A stretch of 14,174 nt of DNA from Acinetobacter sp. (GTDB taxonomy: Bacteria; Pseudomonadota; Gammaproteobacteria; Pseudomonadales; Moraxellaceae): assembly GCA_030152275.1 (NCBI GenBank), contig JASLHF010000166.1, positions 1 through 14,174 on the forward strand, in the 5' to 3' direction. Position 1 is the stretch's first letter; each line of letters starts with the position of its first letter. The translations under genes were made by a program, and so were the position numbers. Shown here piece by piece: positions 1 to 6,636 of this stretch. The notes below the pieces were generated by a model that saw only the letters and a list, made by a program, of their open reading frames with translations, was not told the origin of the DNA and did no database searches.

Positions 1-111
1 GTGAGTCTCGCCAGTAGCTTGGTCTACAGTTAATGCATTCTCGGTTAAAGCGTCATGTGAACGGCGCATGTCACGGCGAGAGCGACTTTTACGGTTTTGC
101 TGAACGGCCAT
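1..111 (-). CDS. rpmF: 50S ribosomal protein L32 (partial, N-terminal part)
   Basis: Structural protein of the large ribosomal subunit. The minus strand encodes 37 codons from an ATG at 111-109 to the window edge; the product begins MAVQQNRKSRSRRDMRR and continues SHDALTENALTVD, the basic N-terminus typical of bacterial L32. The zinc-site or C-terminal half lies outside the window. An AAGGAG ribosome-binding site sits at 117-122, five bases before the ATG, which fixes the start. It follows yceD on the same strand with a 77-bp gap, the usual yceD-rpmF arrangement; in many proteobacteria plsX and fab genes follow, but this cannot be seen here. Transcription most likely comes from the promoter upstream of yceD. 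Confidence 0.95.
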   Translation of the reverse strand, partial: MAVQQNRKSRSRRDMRRSHDALTENALTVDQATGETH

Positions 112-162
112 GATGGCTCCTTACAAAGATCGAAAAAATGGATCAGAACAAATTCGATTGTC

Positions 163-180
163 TTATACTTGAGAGTATAA
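163..180. repeat. Inverted repeat (hairpin) between yceD and rpmF
   Basis: Perfect 7-bp inverted repeat TTATACT / AGTATAA with a 4-base loop, inside the 77-bp yceD-rpmF gap. In the minus-strand transcript it would form a short AU-rich stem 8 bases after the yceD stop. It lacks a following U-run, so it is not a standard terminator. It could be a processing or stability element, or the TATACT/TATAAG sequences could be -10-like boxes of a secondary rpmF promoter. The function is inferred only. Confidence 0.4.
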
Positions 181-188
181 CACAAAAA

Positions 189-746
189 TTAGTTAAGTTT
201 ACCCTTCAAACCTGCCAAAACATCAAACGGGTTATCCCGCTTTTCTTCAGCAGCCTCTTGAACGGCAGGCTGATGCTTATGTTCACAAGCGTCATGCTTA
301 GGAGACAGCGGCACCAGCAATAACAATTCATCCTCTATCAGCGCAAGTAAATCAGCGGTTGCAGGCGCATCATATGTGCCTTTAACTGTTGCTTCACTTT
401 CACCTAAAACGATGAAATCAGCATCCTCATCCAAGCGCTCTATCAGTGACTCGTCATCCACGAGCGCCAGATGAAAATCTGAAACAAGCTCAACTTCAAC
501 CGCGCCTAAACAGCGCTGGCATTCCATCGGAACTTTGGTTTCAGCATGGCCATCCAGCCAAACAACGCGATGATAAGCATCCATTGATAGCTTACAGTCT
601 ATACTGACCAATTGATCATCAATTGATCCAACAGCTTCACGGGCAATGCGAACAAAGCGGGATAATGGCAGGGTTCCTGTCCATTTAAAGCCTTGTTCGG
701 CCCATTTAAACGGCTCAATCTGTGCCGGAAAGGTATTTGCTGACAT
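189..746 (-). CDS. yceD: YceD / DUF177 family protein (23S rRNA accumulation protein)
   Basis: Small acidic protein of the DUF177 family, 185 aa, encoded just upstream of rpmF in most bacteria; E. coli YceD is linked to 23S rRNA accumulation. What shows it: a CxxC pair at residues 76 and 79 (MECQRCLG), an acidic middle, the family block around residues 131-151 (DLLALIEDELLLLVPLSPKH) and a further Cys at 154, close to the common family pattern. The ATG at 746 is preferred because no in-frame start lies upstream before a stop. It has no visible Shine-Dalgarno sequence, and the upstream promoter would place the transcript start only about 7 bases before it, so translation may be near-leaderless. 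Divergent from epmC. Confidence 0.92.
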   Translation of the reverse strand: MSANTFPAQIEPFKWAEQGFKWTGTLPLSRFVRIAREAVGSIDDQLVSIDCKLSMDAYHRVVWLDGHAETKVPMECQRCLGAVEVELVSDFHLALVDDESLIERLDEDADFIVLGESEATVKGTYDAPATADLLALIEDELLLLVPLSPKHDACEHKHQPAVQEAAEEKRDNPFDVLAGLKGKLN

Positions 747-759
747 AATTAAGGCGGCA

Positions 760-788
760 ATTCTACAAATTCATCAGTACTCTGTCAA
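760..788 (-). promoter_or_regulatory. Strong sigma70-type promoter for yceD-rpmF
   Basis: On the minus strand, TTGACA (788-783) is followed after exactly 17 bases by TAGAAT (765-760). The -35 is perfect and the -10 matches five of six positions. The predicted transcription start, near 753, lies about 7 bases before the yceD ATG. Confidence 0.8.
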
Positions 789-843
789 AGATTAAGATAC
801 AATTTTGCACTTATTTAGACAGACCATTTGGGTAATTTAAGTC

Positions 844-1506
844 ATGCATCTGTTGCAGCCGCAAACAGAAGTGAATGTTTCATCACTTGTGAGCACACTT
901 TCAACCGCCGATTCTGACATTTCAGCCAAGCCAGTGCAACTCTCGCAATGGGCCAAATTATCGGCAGAACCGGATCAGGTCGATTGGCTCATCTTACACT
1001 TTAATCACTGGTTTTCCCACTTAAATGTCATTTTAGTCAAAGGCGATTTTGAACCTGAATATTTTCCTTCAGAGGACAGCGCCCCTGCCCGCATTCAATT
1101 TGCGCATGGTTTCTTTAACAGCGCGCTGCATGAAATCAGCCATTGGACCATTGCTGGCGAAAAACGCCGCCTGCTGCCGGATCTTGGCTATTGGTATGCG
1201 CCTGATGGACGCACTGCAGAACAGCAAGCCTTATTTGAACAAGTGGAAATTAAGCCGCAAGCGATTGAATGGCTTTTTGCACAGGCTTTTGGACGTAAAT
1301 TCCGCGTATCGCTGGATAATTTAACCGGCGACAGCGGAGATGGCGCCGCCTTTAAAGACAATGTTTATGCCCAGCTGCAGCGTTATTTTTCTGGTGAAGC
1401 CATCCTCCCGCGCGATGCAAAACATTTTATTCACTGCATCTGCGTCTGCACCCGGAATGGCAATTTATTACAGCCACATGAATTTAACCGTGAAATGCTT
1501 GATTAA
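844..1506 (+). CDS. epmC: Elongation factor P hydroxylase
   Basis: EpmC (YfcM family) hydroxylates the modified lysine of elongation factor P after EpmA/EpmB have attached beta-lysine; it acts in the cytosol. The 220-aa product carries the family hallmarks in order: a KGD-E-Y-P segment at about 66-75, FAHGF at 86-90, HEISHW at 96-101 followed by IAG, GYWYAPDGR at 115-123 and FEQVEIKPQA at 131-140. These align well with remembered E. coli EpmC; the histidines and glutamates of these blocks are the likely metal site. It is about 40 aa longer than the E. coli protein, mostly at the N-terminus. There is no clear ribosome-binding site before the ATG and no other in-frame ATG nearby. EpmA, EpmB and EF-P are not in the window. 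It is divergent from yceD. Confidence 0.92.
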   Translation: MHLLQPQTEVNVSSLVSTLSTADSDISAKPVQLSQWAKLSAEPDQVDWLILHFNHWFSHLNVILVKGDFEPEYFPSEDSAPARIQFAHGFFNSALHEISHWTIAGEKRRLLPDLGYWYAPDGRTAEQQALFEQVEIKPQAIEWLFAQAFGRKFRVSLDNLTGDSGDGAAFKDNVYAQLQRYFSGEAILPRDAKHFIHCICVCTRNGNLLQPHEFNREMLD

Positions 1507-1516
1507 ATTATACAAA

Positions 1517-1543
1517 TTGACTGAATTTCACATTGCATAATAT
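1517..1543 (+). promoter_or_regulatory. Candidate promoter upstream of yciO
   Basis: TTGACT at 1517-1522 and TAATAT at 1538-1543, with a short 15-base spacer. The hexamers are fair but the spacing is suboptimal, so this is tentative. Confidence 0.3.
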
Positions 1544-1560
1544 GCACGCGCACCACCATA

Positions 1561-1579
1561 ATTGGCGCTTAAGCCCAAT
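1561..1579. repeat. Inverted repeat before yciO
   Basis: ATTGG-c-GCTT followed directly by AAGC-CCAAT: nine complementary pairs with one bulged C, lying between the candidate promoter and the yciO ribosome-binding site. It could be an operator-like palindrome or a leader hairpin; no binding protein is recognised. Confidence 0.35.
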
Positions 1580-1596
1580 AATAAGAGGAATACGAT

Positions 1597-2214
1597 ATGT
1601 TGCATTTAAGAATACATCCGGAAAATCCTCAGCCCCGCTTAATTACTCAAGCGGTTGAACGCATTCGCGCTGGCGATGTCGTGGTCTATCCAACGGATGG
1701 CGCTTATGCGATTGGCTGCCAGATCGGCAATAAAAATGCGATGGAGCGGATTGCGCAAATCCGCCAGCTCGACGCCAAGCATCAATATGCCATTATTTGT
1801 GCCGATTTATCTGACATTGCCACTTATGCCAAAGTGGACAATGCCATGTACCGTTTATTGAAAAATAATACACCTGCGGTGACCACCTTTATTTTACCGG
1901 CGACCAGCGAAGTGCCGCGCCGTTTAATGCATCCTAAAAAGAAAACCATTGGTTTACGTATTCCCAGCAACCCGATTTGCCAATTGTTACTTAAAGAACT
2001 GGGCGAACCCTTACTGACTTCCACCTTAATTTTGCCGGGTCAAAATGAACCGATTGATGACCCTTATGAAATTGAGCTGCAAATTGGGAAACGCATTGAC
2101 GTCCTGATTGACGGTGGCTTAGGCACCCTAAATACCACCAGCATTGTCAACCTTGCTGGCGATTATCCAGAAGTCATCCGGCGCGGCGTGGGTGATGTCA
2201 GCGCTTTTGAATAA
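1597..2214 (+). CDS. yciO: Sua5/YciO/YrdC/YwlC family protein (YciO type)
   Basis: Member of the family that contains L-threonylcarbamoyladenylate synthase (TsaC/Sua5), which makes the precursor for t6A37 of ANN-decoding tRNAs. At 205 aa it matches the length of E. coli YciO and aligns along its whole length from memory: the HPENPQPRLITQAVE start, YPTDGAYAIGC at 31-41, NAMERIAQIRQL at 48-58, KNNTPAVTTFIL at 89-100, IGLRIPSNPI at 118-127 and a RRGVGDVSAFE end. It is therefore the YciO branch, whose in vivo role is less settled than that of TsaC. The ribosome-binding site AAGAGGAA (1583-1590), six bases from the ATG, supports the start. A small unknown gene follows after 43 bp and may be co-transcribed. 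Confidence 0.9.
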   Translation: MLHLRIHPENPQPRLITQAVERIRAGDVVVYPTDGAYAIGCQIGNKNAMERIAQIRQLDAKHQYAIICADLSDIATYAKVDNAMYRLLKNNTPAVTTFILPATSEVPRRLMHPKKKTIGLRIPSNPICQLLLKELGEPLLTSTLILPGQNEPIDDPYEIELQIGKRIDVLIDGGLGTLNTTSIVNLAGDYPEVIRRGVGDVSAFE

Positions 2215-2257
2215 CCATTCAAATAATCTGCACAACACTCAAAGAGAAGCATTGAAT

Positions 2258-2527
2258 ATGGATTTATTTCACATCCTGCTGAACATTCATCTTTTTAATG
2301 CCAATGAGATCATTTATGCAGCTGAGCCTTGGACACCAGAATCCGAGGCTCAAGTCATCCTTGAGCCAGCCGAAGGCATCCTTCGCATTGTCAGCGATGA
2401 TTTAATTTTCGAGTATTTTTTAGACATAGCCTCCGCCCGAAAACTTTTGCATAACAGTCAGCATTCAAACCTTTGCATGCGCGATCAGTGCCTGCATATA
2501 ATTGAATATGCTCTGCGCAATACTTAG
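2258..2527 (+). CDS. Small acidic protein of unknown function (89 aa)
   Basis: I do not recognise this gene. The start is placed at the ATG at 2258 because AAAGAGAAG (2241-2249) lies at a suitable distance; the frame stays open upstream only inside yciO. The product has a hydrophobic N-terminal stretch (DLFHILLNIHLF, residues 2-13) that is too short for a membrane span, an acidic middle (PESEAQVILEPAEG, 27-40), a predicted mixed alpha/beta middle and two cysteines (73, 78) near the C-terminus. It follows yciO by 43 bp on the same strand, so a shared transcript is likely. It ends 12 bp before the convergent acetyltransferase remnant. Possibly a genus-restricted protein. Confidence 0.65.
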   Translation: MDLFHILLNIHLFNANEIIYAAEPWTPESEAQVILEPAEGILRIVSDDLIFEYFLDIASARKLLHNSQHSNLCMRDQCLHIIEYALRNT

Positions 2528-2539
2528 AAACTTAGAAGC

Positions 2540-3296
2540 CTAAGGGTTTAAAGACAGATCAGCCGTTTTATGCTGCTGATACAGCTGCCTAAAATCCTGC
2601 AAACGGACTTTCTGCTGTCCATTCGGATCAAAATTTTCTGCCTGCAGCCAAGCCTGAAAAGCTTGGCTTAATTCAGGCCACTCCTCATCAAGTATAGAAA
2701 ACCAAGCGGTATTGCGGCTGCACCCTTTAACCACATAATGCTGACGAAACAGCCCTTCATACTGAAAGCCGAAACGCTGCGCAGCCCGTTTAGAGGGCGC
2801 ATTCAGATCATCACATTTCCATTCGACCCGCCGGCAGCCTGCTTGAAAGCAGGCGTCGAGCAGCAGATAAATAGTTTCTGTGGCCGCCTTGGACTGCTTC
2901 ATGCAATGAGAAAAATACAGATTGCCAATTTCTGCAACCCCATGCGCAGGCTGAATATTCAGCAGAGCCGCCCAGCCCAGCGCTTGCCCATTTGCTTTAA
3001 TTAAATAATGTATTGAGTTCTGAAACCCAAAACTGCGCAAAAGATCCGCTTTTAAACTTTCAGCAGGCCATCGGCAGATATGACAAATAGGTCCAGCAGG
3101 AGCTGTCCGGCTCTGTATCTACACAATTCCATAACTGAGCTATTGCGTCCGAACCTAAGGCTTCCGCAGTAAATGGCAGCAAGCACACATAGTTTCCCTG
3201 CAAAATTTGCGGTTGCATATTCTGCTGAAGCCCTACTGCCGGCATGCCTACCGTTTGGCCAAATTGGTTTTTACGAGCTTGCTGAAAATTTTTCAT
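2540..3296 (-). pseudogene. GNAT family N-acetyltransferase (RimJ/RimL-like), frameshifted
   Basis: Two minus-strand reading frames together make one GNAT acetyltransferase of about 250 aa; such enzymes transfer acetyl from acetyl-CoA to an amine. The upstream part starts at an ATG at 3296-3294, with AGGAA eight bases before it, and runs through NQFGQTVGMP and a WTYLSYLP segment to a TGA at 3062-3060. The downstream part carries LKADLLRSFGF, the acetyl-CoA-binding region (EIGNLYFSHCMKQSKAATE), RRVEWKCDDLNAPSKRAAQRFGF and a short C-terminal tail. Joining them needs a net shift of one base near 3062-3075; for example, removing one G gives YLPMPAESLKADLL. Both halves look well conserved, so the break is recent or a sequencing error. 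The substrate is unknown. Convergent with the small gene at 2258-2527. Confidence 0.75.
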
Positions 3297-3722
3297 GGCG
3301 CCATTTCCTAACCGCGGTTTATAGATCAATCCTAAGCATTACTGCATTTTGCTTTTATTTTGTAATAATCAGATCCCAATATATGCCTAATTCACAATTC
3401 ATCTGAATACTTCGCTTCTCAATATCTTTTGCCTTTTGACAGATGGATACCATGCAATACACAAACGCAAGCAATCACTGCGGTCTTTTTATATTTGACG
3501 AATAATCATGTTTTACCGCGCATTTAATCCAATGCGCTTCTATGTTTGCGCCAATTTAATCTCGATCAGTGCAGCATTTCACTGCCAATATCAACAAGCA
3601 GGATGCTAGCCACTCTTAATGGCGCCATTCATCAAATAAAAAGATGAGAGAAACCAACAGACTCCGATCCAATACAGCCTTAGCGGCAAAATCCGTATTC
3701 GGCAATATATACATTTCAAAGC

Positions 3723-3745
3723 GCTATAAAACTGTTATTTATAGC
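3723..3745. repeat. Inverted repeat in the spacer before scpA
   Basis: Perfect 8-bp arms GCTATAAA and TTTATAGC around a 7-base loop. There is no T-run after it on either strand, so it is not an obvious terminator. The role is unknown. Confidence 0.45.
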
Positions 3746-3988
3746 TATTTCTTCCTTAATTTGAGCATGCATATGCACAATAAATCAACAGATATTACGC
3801 TTTATGCAGCGACTCCCTATTCTTTTTAAGGTTTTTTTGATGAATTACGCCCAGTGTGATTTATTTCGGTGCAGTTTTGCTTTAGACTACGCCCCTACAT
3901 TATCTTTGCTTTTTCTCATCATATGCGCGCGGATGCGTTTCAGAAGTGATTTGAACTAGCTTTCATGCTTTTGAAAATTCGCGTGGCC

Positions 3989-3994
3989 TATAAC
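3989..3994 (+). promoter_or_regulatory. Possible -10 box immediately before scpA
   Basis: TATAAC lies only four bases before the scpA ATG. No good -35 is found 16-18 bases upstream. If real, transcription would begin at or next to the start codon, giving a leaderless scpA message. Tentative. Confidence 0.2.
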
Positions 3995-3998
3995 TGCA

Positions 3999-4799
3999 AT
4001 GAATCAAAATATCCAGGAACCTTTGGAGCAATCTGCACACATCCGTGTTTTGGATGAATGGCAAGATACCCTTCCCGAAGATCTCTACATTCCGCCTGCA
4101 GCATTTGAAATTCTATTAGAACATTTCGAAGGTCCGCTCGACTTTTTAATTTACCTCATTCAAAAAAACGGCTTTGACCTGCTCCAAGTCGACATTGCTC
4201 CTATTGCATCTCAATATTTATCTTATATGGATGCGATGAAAACGCTGAATATAGAATTGACTGCAGACTATATGGTCATGGCCGCCCTGCTGGCCGATCT
4301 AAAATCACGCCTATTGCTGCCAAAACCGAAGAATATGGCCGCTCCAGAAGATGATCCAAAACAAGACTTAATTGACCGGCTGGAAAACTATCTGCGCATC
4401 AAGCAGGCCGCAGAACGTTTAGGCCAAATGACCGTTTTAGAACGCGATACGTTTGAAACCAATGTGGCTTTAGGCCATGTTTCATTCAGTAATGACGGCT
4501 ATGATGCCAGCCTGCTGCGTGATGCGATTCTTTGCGTATTTAACCGCCCGGAACCCGTTGTTCATCAAATTTTGCAAGAGCCCGTCCTGCTGGAAGAGCG
4601 TATTGCCTATATTGAACAAAAATTGGAAAGCGGTGAAGTTTTAAAATTCGAAGCATTGCTAAAACCCAGCCAAGGGCGCATGGGCATGGTGGTCACTTTT
4701 ATGGCGATTTTAGAATTGACCCGCCAGCAAAAAATTCAAATTATTGCGTCTGGTGTTGAAGCGCCGCTGGCTATTCAAGGAGCCCAGCATGAGCAATGA
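3999..4799 (+). CDS. scpA: Segregation and condensation protein A (kleisin)
   Basis: ScpA is the kleisin subunit that bridges the heads of the SMC dimer and recruits ScpB, forming the SMC-ScpAB condensin that compacts and helps segregate the chromosome. The 266-aa product has the N-terminal kleisin block FEGPLDFLIYLI (43-54), then DIAPIASQYLSYM (65-77) and LLADLKSRLLLP (97-108), an acidic linker, and a C-terminal winged-helix-like part (about 190-255) ending near TRQQKIQI. About 38 residues precede the kleisin block, a longer lead than in Bacillus-type ScpA. No ribosome-binding site precedes the ATG at 3999 and a TATAAC box is only four bases away. scpB starts inside its last codons, so the two are translationally coupled. 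Confidence 0.93.
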   Translation: MNQNIQEPLEQSAHIRVLDEWQDTLPEDLYIPPAAFEILLEHFEGPLDFLIYLIQKNGFDLLQVDIAPIASQYLSYMDAMKTLNIELTADYMVMAALLADLKSRLLLPKPKNMAAPEDDPKQDLIDRLENYLRIKQAAERLGQMTVLERDTFETNVALGHVSFSNDGYDASLLRDAILCVFNRPEPVVHQILQEPVLLEERIAYIEQKLESGEVLKFEALLKPSQGRMGMVVTFMAILELTRQQKIQIIASGVEAPLAIQGAQHEQ

Positions 4800-5394
4800 G
4801 ATGAATTATGAATTAAATCTAGATGCTGCGCCTCAGCCGGAAGACACCCATGAAGTGCTCATGCAGCTGGAAGCCATTATTTTTGCCAGCGATACTGCTG
4901 TATCTGTGGCGCGTCTGAAAGAAGCTTTTGAAGGGCGCTATACGAAAACTGAAATCCGCCAGTTCCTGCAGCAGCTGGGGCTGCTGCAGCATGGCCGTTC
5001 AATTGAATTGGTGGAAACGGCACAAGGTTTCCGTTTTCAAGTTCGTTCAAAATATCGTAATATTATTGTACAGACATGGCCTGAGCGACCAACTCGCTTA
5101 TCGCCATCATTGCTCGAAACGCTTGCAGTCATTGCATACCATCAGCCTGTAACCCGGGCGGATATCGAGCAGATTCGCGGAGTCACCAATAACAGTCAAA
5201 TTTTACGCGCGCTGTTTGACTGGAACTGGATTAAAGAATCCGGTTTCCGAGAACTCCCAGGAAGACCTGCGTTGTTAGTTACAACGCCACACTTTTTAAA
5301 TGCTTTTGGCCTTCACTCGTTAGGTCAATTGCCTCCCCTGCAGGATGCCAAGGAAGCTTTTATGGCCCTCGACGCGAATGCGCCGAAGTCATAA
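4789..5394 (+). CDS. scpB: Segregation and condensation protein B
   Basis: ScpB dimers bind the middle of ScpA and support SMC loading and ATPase control. The start at 4789 is chosen because AAGGAG (4777-4782) lies six bases upstream; a longer frame opens at 4744 but has no such site. This gives 201 aa, a usual length, and an 11-bp overlap with the scpA end. Features: the tandem winged-helix family pattern with LEAIIFASDTAVS (27-39), the signature LSPSLLETLAVIAYHQPVTR from 104 with IEQIRGV following, a QILRALFDWNWIKESG block (137-152) and ELPGRPALLVTTPHFL (155-170). The order scpA-scpB-rluB is common in gammaproteobacteria and suggests one operon. Confidence 0.94.
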   Translation: MSNEMNYELNLDAAPQPEDTHEVLMQLEAIIFASDTAVSVARLKEAFEGRYTKTEIRQFLQQLGLLQHGRSIELVETAQGFRFQVRSKYRNIIVQTWPERPTRLSPSLLETLAVIAYHQPVTRADIEQIRGVTNNSQILRALFDWNWIKESGFRELPGRPALLVTTPHFLNAFGLHSLGQLPPLQDAKEAFMALDANAPKS

Positions 5395-5435
5395 ATAGGT
5401 GAACTGTTGATGATAATTTCTAAGGTTATGCTGTC

Positions 5436-6545
5436 ATGAGTGAAAAATTGCAAAAAGTGCTTGCACGTGTTGGTTTGGGTTCTCGCCGTTATATGGAAGA
5501 AGTCATTGCTGCCGGCCGTGTCAGCGTCAATGGGCAAGTTGCCCAAGTAGGCGAACGCATTGAACCGGGAGATGAGCTTCGCATCGACGGCCGCAAAGTG
5601 CAGTTCCAGATTGAAGATGAAATCCGCCGCCGTGTGCTGATTTACTATAAACCAGAAGGCGAAATTTGCTCGCGCAATGACCCTGAAAACCGTCCGACCG
5701 TATTTGAGCAATTGCCGCAAATCACGGGCGACCGCTGGGTGATGGTGGGCCGTCTGGACATTAACTCAACCGGCCTTTTACTGTTTACCAATGACGGTGA
5801 ATTAGCCAACCGCTTAATGCACCCATCGAATGAAATCGAACGCGAATATGCTGTACGTGTGATGGGGGAAGTAACACCACAGCTGAAAAACAATATGCTC
5901 AAAGGCGTAACACTGGATGATGGCCCTGCAAAATTTGAATCATTTACAGAAATTGGCGGTGATGGCATCAACCGCTGGTATCAAGTCGTGGTCAAAGAAG
6001 GCCGCAACCGTGAAGTGCGCCGTATTTTCGAATCTCAGGGCCTGAAAGTCAGCCGCCTGCTGCGTACACGCTACGGCACAGTAATTCTGCCACGTGAACT
6101 GCGTACTGGCCGCTGGATGGAATTGGATAAGCAAGATATTGATAACTTAACCAAATCTGTTGAGCTGAAACCGCGTCAAGGCACTGGCCTGTTTGGCATG
6201 GCAAAACGCCGCAATGAACGCATGCAGGACAAACCGATGGCAGCGCGCCGCGGCGGTTTCCTGCGCCAGCAGCGCCGTGACAATGAAGATGAAGGCCATC
6301 AAAAACCAGTCTTTGGCCGTGAACGCGAACGCCGTGATGATATGAATCAGTACGGTCAGCGTGACCGCCGTCAAAACAGCAATGGCAATCAAGGCACTTA
6401 TGGCCAGCGCGAACGCCGTGATGAGAATTTTGGCAACCGTGACAACAGCCAGCGCCGCGATGACAATTTCGGCAACCGCGAACGCCGTGATGACAATGCG
6501 CCGCGCAAGCCTTACGGCACCAAAAAAGTGTTTAAGAAATTTTAA
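5436..6545 (+). CDS. rluB: 23S rRNA pseudouridine(2605) synthase
   Basis: RluB isomerises a uridine of 23S rRNA (U2605 in E. coli numbering) near the peptidyl-transferase centre. Domains in order: an S4 RNA-binding domain (about 2-60, KLQKVLARVGLGSRR at the start), then the RsuA/RluB/E/F catalytic domain with GRLDINSTGLLLFTNDGEL (105-123), where Asp108 is the catalytic aspartate, and the KEGRNREVRRIFE block. Residues from about 245 to 369 form a basic, low-complexity tail with repeated RERRDD(N/E)NFGNR-like units and a lysine-rich end, longer than the tail of E. coli RluB (291 aa in total). An AAGG ribosome-binding site lies about nine bases before the ATG. It is 41 bp after scpB and ends in a strong terminator. 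Confidence 0.94.
   Translation: MSEKLQKVLARVGLGSRRYMEEVIAAGRVSVNGQVAQVGERIEPGDELRIDGRKVQFQIEDEIRRRVLIYYKPEGEICSRNDPENRPTVFEQLPQITGDRWVMVGRLDINSTGLLLFTNDGELANRLMHPSNEIEREYAVRVMGEVTPQLKNNMLKGVTLDDGPAKFESFTEIGGDGINRWYQVVVKEGRNREVRRIFESQGLKVSRLLRTRYGTVILPRELRTGRWMELDKQDIDNLTKSVELKPRQGTGLFGMAKRRNERMQDKPMAARRGGFLRQQRRDNEDEGHQKPVFGRERERRDDMNQYGQRDRRQNSNGNQGTYGQRERRDENFGNRDNSQRRDDNFGNRERRDDNAPRKPYGTKKVFKKF
6319..6502 (+). repeat. Imperfect tandem coding repeats in the rluB tail
   Basis: Degenerate units built on GAACGCCGTGATGA and TTTGGCAACCGTGA-like blocks recur at irregular spacing through the 3' end of rluB, encoding RERRDD/NFGNR motifs. Such repeats could expand or contract by slippage or recombination. 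Confidence 0.6.
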
Positions 6546-6558
6546 TTTTTCGCACCAT

Positions 6559-6587
6559 AAAAAAACCGCTCAATGAGCGGTTTTTTT
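6559..6587. terminator. Bidirectional terminator between rluB and bioD
   Basis: GC-rich stem CCGCTC / GAGCGG (6566-6571 and 6575-6580) with a 3-base AAT loop, flanked by seven A on the left and seven T on the right. It therefore works as a rho-independent terminator on both strands, for plus-strand rluB and minus-strand bioD. Confidence 0.93.
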
Positions 6588-6636
6588 ATATTCACAGTTT
6601 GAACTTTTCAGCCCAACGATCACTTAGGATTCAAGT

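Larger units (their letters stand above)
3330..3998. other. Gene-poor spacer between the GNAT remnant and scpA
   Basis: About 670 bases in which I find no convincing gene on either strand. The longest plus-strand frame (3644-3829) gives 61 aa without a good ribosome-binding site or recognisable motif, and a 33-codon frame from 3509 is equally unsupported. The region is AT-rich and holds one clear inverted repeat (3723-3745). It may be the remains of a deleted gene plus the scpA promoter region; no tRNA or insertion-sequence end was seen. Confidence 0.5.

Noticed and set aside
2144..2257. Longer N-terminus for the 89-aa gene reaching into yciO
   Set aside because: It would overlap yciO by about 70 bases in another frame, while the ATG at 2258 has a good ribosome-binding site.
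2531..2544. CTTAG-AAGC-CTAAG hairpin as a terminator between the convergent genes
   Set aside because: The stem has only five weak pairs and no T-run on either side.
3060..3075. Programmed +1 frameshift in the GNAT gene
   Set aside because: The TGC-TGA context does not offer the re-pairing seen at known +1 sites such as prfB, and there is no Shine-Dalgarno-like stimulator. A simple indel explains it better.
3644..3829. 61-codon plus-strand frame before scpA
   Set aside because: No usable ribosome-binding site and no resemblance to a known protein; it also contains the 3723-3745 inverted repeat.
5325..6392. Minus-strand open frames opposite scpB and rluB
   Set aside because: They are antisense to well-identified genes and show no family motif.
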